Source: an uncultured Lachnospiraceae bacterium
Lineage (GTDB): Bacteria > Bacillota > Clostridia > Lachnospirales > Lachnospiraceae
Direction: 5' to 3'
Length of the DNA stretch: 36,350 bases
Assembly: GCA_947168905.1 (NCBI GenBank)
Contig: CAMVNR010000017.1
Location: 1 to 36,350, forward strand
Shown here: one piece after another, positions 23,028 through 29,143 of the stretch
Layout of the letters: every line of letters starts with the position of its first letter
Numbering within the stretch: the first letter of the stretch is position 1
Notes under the pieces: model-generated
Database searches by the model: none
What the model was told of the DNA's origin: nothing
Seen by the model: the letters and a program-made list of their open reading frames with translations, nothing else
Made by a program: the position numbers and the translations under genes

Positions 23028-25283
23028 ATGCCAAAAGATCCGATTACTGCAAAGAGAGATGAGGCGGCCCTGCTCAGAAGCTATTATGAGAGAGGGGACG
23101 CGGTCGGTCTGTTTGCCCACCTGGAAGAGCTGTTTGACGAAAACGGGGAGAATCCGGATGCGCCCGAGATCAGTGCCTGGAAAGAATTCGTTCAGGATCT
23201 TACCAACAACCCGACGCCCGAAAAAGATAATTTCTATATGGATTTCATGAGAGCCAGCGCCGAACGGGCTGCTGAGCTTGCAAAGGAAGCCGGGAAGAAG
23301 GCGGATGATGTCAGGGAACATATCCGGAACGGGGAGACCGAGGGGCTGGAGCTTTTGGCGCCGGACGAAAAGCTGATCGATCAGGCCGGCGATATATTTG
23401 CACTCTATAAAACCGGAATCGGGAAGAAGCTGACCAATCTTCAGCTGATTATGGCTCCTGCGAAAGATGCTCTGTTAAACGCGCCGAGGGATATTTCACA
23501 TATTCAGAAGAGCTATAACGAAAGGTACACGGAACTGATCACCGGGGATCCGAATCTGGAGCCGGAGGTGCGGGAGCGCTATCACAGGCTGAACGCCGAA
23601 GTGTCCAACGTTCTTCCGATCAGCTCCTCCATGAATGAGCACCTCAAGAATAAAAGCTGTACGGTCGATATTTATGCGGACGACGGCTTTGTGTTCTCAT
23701 CCGTGAGCGATTCGATGAAGCAGCTGAAAGAGATGAGCGACCTGGAGCTGGAAGAGCATATCAAACAGCTGGAAGCCGATGAAAGCGTCATGAAGGCCTG
23801 TGAGGGCACCTTAAAGGATTTCGGGGCCGTGATGAAGGACCTCGGGAAAGAGCTGGAGGAAAAGACGCCTGAGGAAGAACGGGGAACGGATGCATATAAG
23901 CAGCTGAAGGCGGCGCTTAAAAAGTGCGAAAACTTAAGCATAAGCACCCGGCCGGAGAACGTGAAGGCAAACATGGATAAAGTCGCGGAAGCTGCCGGAA
24001 ATCTCCCCGATAAAGAACTCGGAAACACCCTCCTCAGCCGGTTTGAGGCCGGAAGAAAGTCGGTGGAACAATCCTTCGCGGACGGTGCGGACGCGATCAT
24101 CGCCAAAAACGGACAGCGGTCGAATTCGGAGAGCAAAACGATCGCGAAGGATATTGCGCGGGCAAAGGCGGAGCGCGATTACAGGACGATCCAGAAGCTT
24201 CCGGAAACGGCAAAGGAACTGAATACGCTGAAAAATAAAATCGAGACCTGCACCAAAGAGCAGGACGAGATTGTCGCCTATAAGGAAAGTGCGAGAAGGG
24301 CGATGAAGCTGACGGCCCGTGCGGCGGAAGTGCTCGATAAGGATCAGACGGCGCGTTCGATTCCCGAGAAGGACAGGGAAAAGCACAGCGAGTACCTTGC
24401 CATGACAGGCACCTCCAAGGCACTCTCCGAGATGGATATTGAAAAGCTGAGTCCCGCCCAGATCCTTGAAAAGATGCGCCAGGCAAAAGCTGCCGCGGAC
24501 CGCTATGTACAGACGCACGCCGGACTGAGCAATATTACAAAAGGCTGGACCGGCGAAGCGAGGGAAAGAATCAATAACGCCCGGAATATCAGCGCAAATC
24601 TGGACAAACAGATCAAGGTGCTCGAGGGCTCCGTGAGTTCTCTGGAGAAAAAGAGCGGCGCCGGGAAGACGGTTGAGGAAAGATTTTCCGAACTGTCTGC
24701 TCAGAAGAAAGCATTGAGAAGCGAGTCTTCCCGGATCAGGCAGGAGGCGCTCGCGTCTCCGGACGTGAAGATCGGGAACCGGCTGCAGAAATACCAGGCA
24801 GAATATTCAGAGCATGTCAGGAAGAGAGAGGCAAACGCTCAGGGTACGATGCCGGAAAGCGCTTCCTATGTCGCGGCCGAAAGCATCCGGAAGCTGAATA
24901 ACGCCTCTTCCGTCGGGCATCCTTTTACCGAGAGCCAGAAGAGTACGGCGCTGAAGCACATCGGCCGGATCGTTGCCTATGATACCCGGATGTTCTCGGA
25001 CGGAAAGAACAAGGATGAGAAGGGCTTCAAGAAATTCGTCGGAGACGTCGGAAGGGACGAAAACTTCACCAAAGCAGTCGAACAGACCATCGGCGAAATC
25101 AATCCGGAGAACATTAAAAAGTTCTGCGCCGACCCCACGATGTCCAGAACGATCCGGGACAATTTCGTGAAGATCCGCCAGGGTGAAATGGACCTGGCAA
25201 ATGATGAACCGAACGGTCCAAAGCTGAAGGACGCCGCCCTGAACGAGGTGCAGGCCGAGCGGAATTCGTCTTTTCAGCTTTAA
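23028..25283 (+). CDS. large helical/coiled-coil protein of unknown function
   Basis: I do not recognise the family. The protein of 751 aa is strongly charged (Lys, Glu, Asp, Arg) and appears almost wholly helical. Long heptad-like stretches include about 225-300 (MKQLKEMSDLELEEHIKQLE), about 390-440 (ETAKELNTLKNKIETC) and about 540-590. The C-terminal 100 residues (FKKFVGDVGRDENFTKAVEQ onward) look like a compact conserved helical module. There is no signal peptide, membrane helix, nucleotide-binding loop or catalytic motif that I can see. The start at 23028 follows GAAGGAG; a longer in-frame reading from 22797 runs through inverted repeats and has no ribosome site. It is monocistronic, has its own promoter and sits between the inverted-repeat region and the PPOX gene. 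A structural or scaffolding role in the cytoplasm is possible, but not shown. Confidence 0.8.
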   Translation: MPKDPITAKRDEAALLRSYYERGDAVGLFAHLEELFDENGENPDAPEISAWKEFVQDLTNNPTPEKDNFYMDFMRASAERAAELAKEAGKKADDVREHIRNGETEGLELLAPDEKLIDQAGDIFALYKTGIGKKLTNLQLIMAPAKDALLNAPRDISHIQKSYNERYTELITGDPNLEPEVRERYHRLNAEVSNVLPISSSMNEHLKNKSCTVDIYADDGFVFSSVSDSMKQLKEMSDLELEEHIKQLEADESVMKACEGTLKDFGAVMKDLGKELEEKTPEEERGTDAYKQLKAALKKCENLSISTRPENVKANMDKVAEAAGNLPDKELGNTLLSRFEAGRKSVEQSFADGADAIIAKNGQRSNSESKTIAKDIARAKAERDYRTIQKLPETAKELNTLKNKIETCTKEQDEIVAYKESARRAMKLTARAAEVLDKDQTARSIPEKDREKHSEYLAMTGTSKALSEMDIEKLSPAQILEKMRQAKAAADRYVQTHAGLSNITKGWTGEARERINNARNISANLDKQIKVLEGSVSSLEKKSGAGKTVEERFSELSAQKKALRSESSRIRQEALASPDVKIGNRLQKYQAEYSEHVRKREANAQGTMPESASYVAAESIRKLNNASSVGHPFTESQKSTALKHIGRIVAYDTRMFSDGKNKDEKGFKKFVGDVGRDENFTKAVEQTIGEINPENIKKFCADPTMSRTIRDNFVKIRQGEMDLANDEPNGPKLKDAALNEVQAERNSSFQL

Positions 25284-25392
25284 CTTCGGGCATCAGGTGT
25301 AAAACCGGGCAGAGAGTGCACACCGGACAGGTAAAAAAAGCGCAGGAGGCACATCCGGCGGAGCATATTTTGCAGGCGATCGGGAAGCAATC

Positions 25393-25420
25393 TTGACATT
25401 TTGACAGCGGGGGCTATAAT
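25393..25420 (+). promoter_or_regulatory. consensus promoter of the PPOX-MoaF operon
   Basis: TTGACA (25393-25398), a 16-bp spacer and TATAAT (25415-25420) match the sigma-A consensus exactly. The spacer contains a second TTGACA (25401-25406) that starts the 16-nt motif shared with the promoter at 22978. Confidence 0.85.
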
Positions 25421-25456
25421 GAAGACAGTAAACTTTTTAGAAAGGATGGAGACTCT

Positions 25457-25852
25457 ATGAAAGAAATTACACAGTACATCAAGGAATGCGGTTGCTTCTT
25501 CCTTGGAACGGTAAACGGCGACCAGCCGGAAGTACGTCCGATCGGCGTGCTGCAGGAATATGACGGAAAGCTTTATACGGCTGTAGGAAAACATAAAAAT
25601 GTCTACAAGCAGATTCAGGCCAACCCGAAGGTAGTCCTCTGCGCGATGGGCAAGGGCGGCACCTGGGTGCGTGTGCGCGCGACGGCGGTCGATGCCCCGC
25701 AGGAGATCGTGGACAAGGTTTTTGCGGATAATCCTTTCCTGAATACACTTTACAATGAAGAGACCGGGAATAAGCTCGGCGTGCTGGAACTTACTAACGG
25801 AGAGGTGGAGTTCTGCGGCATGGGCGGACCCGACAGAACAGAAAAGCTGTGA
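25457..25852 (+). CDS. pyridoxamine 5'-phosphate oxidase-fold FMN-binding protein
   Basis: The 131-aa protein has the split beta-barrel of the PPOX/FMN-binding superfamily: CGCFFLGTVNGDQPEVRPIGV near the N-terminus, the YTAVGKHKNVYKQIQANPKV helix-strand, and WVRVRATAV. It is the short single-domain form that binds flavin as a homodimer and often acts as an uncharacterised flavin reductase. It starts after an AAAGGATGGAG site and has a consensus promoter. Its stop overlaps the start region of the first MoaF-like gene (TGATG), so translation is coupled. The real substrate is unknown; true PNPOX activity is unlikely because of the short length. Confidence 0.88.
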   Translation: MKEITQYIKECGCFFLGTVNGDQPEVRPIGVLQEYDGKLYTAVGKHKNVYKQIQANPKVVLCAMGKGGTWVRVRATAVDAPQEIVDKVFADNPFLNTLYNEETGNKLGVLELTNGEVEFCGMGGPDRTEKL

Positions 25853-26739
25853 TGAATATGGCGGACGAAAAGAAACTGAACCCCGATAAATATGAAGGGC
25901 TGTCAATCTTTCGTCCGCCGCTCTGTTTTGAGCTGGCGGGAAAAGAGTTCACGCTCGTCATGGATGACGGCTATGACAAACACCTGAAATTTATCGATGA
26001 GAGAACGCTTGCATACGGAGATCCCGGGAAGGAGCTCTGCTATGAATATGACTGCCTTAAGATGGACGACCGGTGCTACTTCGTGAATTTCGAAGAGCGG
26101 CCGCTTAAAACGCCGCGGCACGGAATCACGCTGATTCTCGATACGAGAGAATACCTGGTGACTGCGGCTGAGGCGCGGCTTGGCCTGGACCCGAAGTTCC
26201 CGAGAATGCCGCATGTCGACATTATTTTCGGTGCGATCGAGAAACCGGACGGAACGATTCCGCATCTCAGGCACGGATATACGGAGGATCTTGCCGGCAA
26301 ATCGATCGACTGGAATTACGGCTCGTTCAATATCGCGCATGTCTACCAGACCGAACGGTATTACCGCGTCGCGTTTACGCCGAGGGCTCTCGAGAGAATC
26401 CGGAAAAACAATCCGGCGATGATGGCCGGCGGGACGGATGAAGAGGGCAAACCGAAGAAGTATGAACCGCCGAAGGCTGCCTATGAGGACTACATGAGCG
26501 CCGTGAAGATCCGCGACGGCCTGTATGCGGTGAGCCTTCTGGAGACCAACCTCTGCCGGAGGAACGGCCACGGAAACAGTCTTTTCTTCCTGATGAACCT
26601 GAAGGAAATGCATGACGTCGGGCGCTCGTTCGGTACGAACGGAGAGGGTGAAGACGAGAACTATACCTTCGGCGCCTTCGGCGCCTGGTATGATGCCTCC
26701 GGGGTCATGGAAATGCCCGGAATGTACTATATCAGCTGA
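25852..26739 (+). CDS. MoaF-like calycin-domain protein, copy 1
   Basis: The protein of about 295 aa resembles the MoaF family, two calycin/lipocalin-like beta-barrels in tandem. The N-terminal barrel shows FELAGKEFTLVMDDGYDKHLKF, YECL-like YEYDCLKMDDRCYFVNF and ITLILDTREYLVT. The C-terminal barrel shows SIDWNYGSFNIAHVYQTERYYRV, IRDGLYAVSLLETNL and SLFFLMNLKEMHDVGRSFG. MoaF was named from a molybdenum-cofactor locus but its activity is not settled, and no moa genes are near. I use the ATG at 25852 overlapping the upstream stop; GTG 25849 and ATG 25858 are alternatives. A paralogue follows. A role in binding a small ligand, or handling an acyl or aromatic compound, is a guess. Confidence 0.75.
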   Translation: MNMADEKKLNPDKYEGLSIFRPPLCFELAGKEFTLVMDDGYDKHLKFIDERTLAYGDPGKELCYEYDCLKMDDRCYFVNFEERPLKTPRHGITLILDTREYLVTAAEARLGLDPKFPRMPHVDIIFGAIEKPDGTIPHLRHGYTEDLAGKSIDWNYGSFNIAHVYQTERYYRVAFTPRALERIRKNNPAMMAGGTDEEGKPKKYEPPKAAYEDYMSAVKIRDGLYAVSLLETNLCRRNGHGNSLFFLMNLKEMHDVGRSFGTNGEGEDENYTFGAFGAWYDASGVMEMPGMYYIS

Positions 26740-26863
26740 CAGTCATAGCGAAGCGGCTATAAAGCCCCTGGACAGCGCCTGCTTTCCTTTGCGGACGCGG
26801 GGCTGAAAGCCTTGGCTCTCTCAGGACATTGACACAATTTTTCTGCACTGAAGGAGATCAGCA
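26740..26863 (+). other. gap between MoaF-like genes with one long hairpin
   Basis: AGCCCC at about 26763-26768 pairs with GGGGCT at about 26799-26804, with GCG/CGC inside. No T-run follows. TTGACA occurs near 26828 but no -10 is well placed, so the second copy probably depends on read-through. Confidence 0.35.
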
Positions 26864-27727
26864 ATGAGAAAAGAATATAAAGAACTTCCGAAACCGAAAG
26901 AGTATGAGGGCATGTCCCAGTACCGGCCGCCGCTTTCATTCGAGCTCGTTGGAAAACGCTTCGAGCTTGTCATGGATGACGGATACGAATACGGGCTTGA
27001 ATTCTGCAGTAAAGAAATACTGAAATACGGTGTTCTTGGAAAAGAAGCGGCAGAATATGCTTATGAATGCCTGAAGGCGGATGACGACACCTATTTTGTC
27101 AATTTCGAAGTGACCGGGGCAAACCCGCGCGCAGGCCTCTCCTTTGTCCTCGACATGGAGCAGAGCCTGGTGACGCAGAATTACTGCACGGTCGGCCAGA
27201 ACCCGCGTTACCCCAAGATGCCGAAGCCGGCCATCACCTTCGGCGCTATCCGGAGAGAAGACGGCTCCGTACCGGCGCTTCGGCACGGCTATACCGAGGA
27301 TCTTGTCGGACGCTCGATTAAATGGTCCTACGGGACGATGGCGGTCGTGCATGTGTATTCCAGCGAGCGCTATTACCGCCTTACGATTCCAAAGGAGGCT
27401 TTCGAACGCCTGAAGAATGAAAACCCGGAGCGCTATGAGGAGCTTCGGAAGCGGAACGGGGAGACACTTTACGAAGAACCCGGCGACTATATTAAGATCA
27501 AAGACGGCATCTATGTGTTTAATGCGAACGAGGAGATGGCCTGCAGAACCCGCGGCCAGGGCAATAACCTCTTCTTCCTGATGAACTTAAACCGCATGCA
27601 CGACGTCGGCCGCTCCTTCGGGCACAACGGCGAGGGCGGACCGGAGAATTACACCTACGGCGCTTTCGGCGAGTATTATGATACAAGTGATCTTCACGCG
27701 AGGAAGAGCACAGAGTACATCCGTTAA
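26864..27727 (+). CDS. MoaF-like calycin-domain protein, copy 2
   Basis: The 287-aa protein is a clear paralogue of the preceding gene. The same landmarks occur in the same order: SQYRPPLSFELVGKRFELVMDDGYEYGLEF, YECLKADDDTYFVNFEV, ALRHGYTEDLVGRSIKWSYG, VHVYSSERYYRLTIP, IKDGIYVFNANEEMACRTRGQGNNLFFLMN and MHDVGRSFGHNGEGGPENYTYGAFGEYYD. The block HGYTEDL, the RYYR strand and the NLFFLMNL-MHDVGRSFG segment are almost identical between the copies, so these probably form the ligand site. The start follows GAAGGAG. It is likely part of the PPOX operon. No signal peptide is visible. Confidence 0.78.
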   Translation: MRKEYKELPKPKEYEGMSQYRPPLSFELVGKRFELVMDDGYEYGLEFCSKEILKYGVLGKEAAEYAYECLKADDDTYFVNFEVTGANPRAGLSFVLDMEQSLVTQNYCTVGQNPRYPKMPKPAITFGAIRREDGSVPALRHGYTEDLVGRSIKWSYGTMAVVHVYSSERYYRLTIPKEAFERLKNENPERYEELRKRNGETLYEEPGDYIKIKDGIYVFNANEEMACRTRGQGNNLFFLMNLNRMHDVGRSFGHNGEGGPENYTYGAFGEYYDTSDLHARKSTEYIR

Positions 27728-27758
27728 ATCCGCGGGAACATTTTAGGAGCTGAACAAA

Positions 27759-28214
27759 ATGAATAGATTATGGAATATTCTGACGGGAGGCGGAGAAAAG
27801 AAGCCCTGCAGCGCCGTGCCTGCAGAGGAGCTTTCGGAATTTGCCGGCCTTTTATATACGAAATACGCCGACAGAGGCTACCTCGTCGTGAAGGACGGCA
27901 GCGCTTTCCTGTACAATTCCGAAGAACCGGACCCAGAGCTTCGGCCGCTTTCGGCTTTTCCTAAAGACACGGGCCTTACGGGCTTCGAAACGGAAATCTC
28001 CTTCTCTCCCGGCGTCATTCTTCCCGCTTCCTTTGGCGAAAACGGGCTGACAATCGCAGAAGAAAGCCTCCCGGCAAGCATCCGGAAGGCTGGGGAAAAA
28101 CTGATGGCAATTCTCTTTACGGGGACAGAGGATGTGATCCTTTTTGATACCTCGCGCTTCCTTTTCTACGGCTTTGTCGATGGAAAGCTGATTCTTGGAA
28201 ACGCCGAGGTGTAA
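27759..28214 (+). CDS. hypothetical 151-aa protein
   Basis: I do not recognise it. The protein starts MNRLWNILTGGGEKK with a TAGGAG ribosome site 7 nt upstream and lies 31 nt after the second MoaF-like gene, so it is probably the last gene of that operon. It appears to be a mixed alpha/beta cytoplasmic protein with a strand-rich middle (GYLVVKDGSAFLYN, GFETEISFSPGVILP) and a C-terminal strand pair (DVILFDTSRFLFYGFVDGKLILG). There is no signal peptide, membrane segment or recognisable catalytic motif. It ends toward the lipoprotein gene on the other strand, with only 27 nt between. Confidence 0.75.
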   Translation: MNRLWNILTGGGEKKPCSAVPAEELSEFAGLLYTKYADRGYLVVKDGSAFLYNSEEPDPELRPLSAFPKDTGLTGFETEISFSPGVILPASFGENGLTIAEESLPASIRKAGEKLMAILFTGTEDVILFDTSRFLFYGFVDGKLILGNAEV

Positions 28215-28241
28215 GGGCGGCTTTATGCTGCTTCTGGCGAT

Positions 28242-28580
28242 TTAGTTGCTCTTCCGGATCCAGTCGGACCACTCGCCCCAGGTGACTTCTTCGTCATATT
28301 CGCCCGGATCCTGGCGGTTGTCCATGCGCGCCCGGGTCTCTTCACCGTGAATATTGACCCAGTCGTCGCCGACATGAACCCGGATATCGCCGAAGCTGCC
28401 GTTCGAAGACGGCGTCTGCAGGTCTGGCGCCTCCTGCGGAAGCGATTCGTTCCGGCCAAGTTCCGGAACAGCTTCAATGGTGATCTTTTCCACGGCGGGA
28501 GCGCTTTTTCTGTGATTACCGCAGGCAACTGCGGGGATAAGCATCAGGGTTATTACAAAAAGTGTGATTTTGTGCATCAT
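28242..28580 (-). CDS. small lipoprotein of unknown function
   Basis: The 112-aa protein begins with a short basic start (MMHK), a hydrophobic stretch (ITLFVITLMLIPAV) and a lipobox-like AVAC with Cys20, so it should be exported and lipid-anchored. The mature part is acidic and Pro/Ser-rich, then ends in a segment with DIRVHVGDDWVNIHG and a Trp-rich tail (EEVTWGEWSDWIRKSN). No family is recognised. Its GGAGG ribosome site is buried in a 12-bp stem of the leader (28589-28640), and a terminator-like hairpin and promoter lie further upstream, so expression looks tightly conditional. Confidence 0.75.
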   Translation of the reverse strand: MMHKITLFVITLMLIPAVACGNHRKSAPAVEKITIEAVPELGRNESLPQEAPDLQTPSSNGSFGDIRVHVGDDWVNIHGEETRARMDNRQDPGEYDEEVTWGEWSDWIRKSN

Positions 28581-28588
28581 GGTTTTTA

Positions 28589-28640
28589 CGGCCTCCTTTT
28601 TTCTCTCTATGTCCCTAAGGACAACAGGAAAAGGAGGCCG
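28589..28640 (-). promoter_or_regulatory. hairpin hiding the lipoprotein ribosome site
   Basis: In the mRNA, CGGCCTCCTTTT (from 28629-28640) can pair with AAAAGGAGGCCG (from 28589-28600) over 12 perfect base pairs. The 28-nt loop itself holds TGTCC/GGACA. The 3' arm contains the AAGGAGG that must bind the ribosome, 11 nt before the start codon. This could be a thermosensor, a protein- or ligand-controlled switch, or an antisense target. Confidence 0.65.
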
Positions 28641-28654
28641 GTTGCAGAAAATCG

Positions 28655-28691
28655 TAAAAAAACAAAAAAAAGCATCCGTTTCTTCGGACGC
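28655..28691 (-). terminator. minus-strand terminator upstream of the lipoprotein
   Basis: On the minus strand GCGTCCG-AAGAAA-CGGATGC (28672-28691, one G-T pair) is followed by eight T, a G and seven T. It could attenuate the lipoprotein transcript started at 28703-28731, or stop read-through from helD. Confidence 0.75.
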
Positions 28692-28702
28692 CCAACATAG
28701 TC

Positions 28703-28731
28703 AATATAACACAGGATCTTAGGAAAATCAA
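28703..28731 (-). promoter_or_regulatory. minus-strand promoter of the lipoprotein
   Basis: TTGATT (28726-28731), a 17-bp spacer and TATATT (28703-28708) face the lipoprotein gene. The predicted start lies only a few nt before the terminator hairpin, so most transcripts might end after about 40 nt. Confidence 0.55.
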
Positions 28732-28806
28732 GCGCTTTGTAGGGTTTTCCCTTAGATTCTCCGTTGTGAACAATCAGGATAACAGAAGTTTAGTGAAGCT
28801 GCCATA

Positions 28807-28848
28807 TTGAAAAGGAGGGCCCTTTCTGCTATTATAAAGCCAGAAAGG
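28807..28848 (+). promoter_or_regulatory. plus-strand promoter of an apparent non-coding RNA, with operator
   Basis: TTGAAA (28807-28812), a 17-bp spacer and extended -10 TGC-TATTAT (28827-28835) make a strong promoter with no protein gene behind it. CCTTTCTG (28821-28828) and CAGAAAGG (28841-28848) are perfect inverted repeats flanking the -10, a likely repressor site. The layout matches that at 10757-10794. Confidence 0.65.
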
Positions 28849-29139
28849 AAAAACAAAGAAAAACTAAAAAACAAAAAGAAAAACCGAATAAAAAAAGACA
28901 AAAGAAAAAAAGAAAAAAAGAATAAACAAACCAAACACTTCTAAAAAGAAAACAGTCTACCGGCTTTTAATAAGCCAAGATCCCTGAAAAACGGAGAGGG
29001 AAAGAAAAGACGAAAGGAATGATAAGAGAATTAGAAGTGAATCCGGAAGAAAGGAAGGTTGAGAGAATGTTAAAGGAACCGATAGCAGTATAAGAGGGCT
29101 GTTAGATGTAAAGAAATCTGACAGCCCTCTTATTTTTTT
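28842..29139 (+). ncRNA. candidate purine-rich non-coding RNA, ~298 nt
   Basis: The segment is framed by a promoter (28807-28835) and a strong plus-strand terminator (29091-29139). Its first ~95 nt are almost free of T and consist mostly of A with G and some C, in sharp contrast to the rest of the window. Further on, GGCTT-TTAAT-AAGCC (28962-28976) is a small hairpin and the sequence stays purine-rich to 29090. No open frame longer than 24 codons with a usable ribosome site is present. It ends 5 nt from the helD stop on the other strand and could be antisense to the helD 3' UTR. Confidence 0.5.
29091..29139 (+). terminator. strong plus-strand terminator
   Basis: TAAGAGGGCTGT (29091-29102) pairs with ACAGCCCTCTTA (29121-29132), extended inward by AGAT/ATCT, and is followed by seven T. 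On the other strand there is no T-run, so it serves a plus-strand transcript, yet no plus-strand protein gene precedes it for 870 nt. Confidence 0.88.
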
Positions 29140-29143
29140 GCCT

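Noticed and set aside
28752-28934. 60-codon minus-strand frame rich in Phe/Leu/Ser
   Set aside because: It is only the complement of the A-rich tract; it has no ribosome site and its residues reflect poly-pyrimidine sequence.
29019-29093. 24-codon frame (MIRELEVNPEER start) inside the candidate RNA
   Set aside because: The AAAGGA before it touches the ATG, too close for a ribosome site, and its stop falls in the terminator stem. A small peptide cannot be fully excluded.
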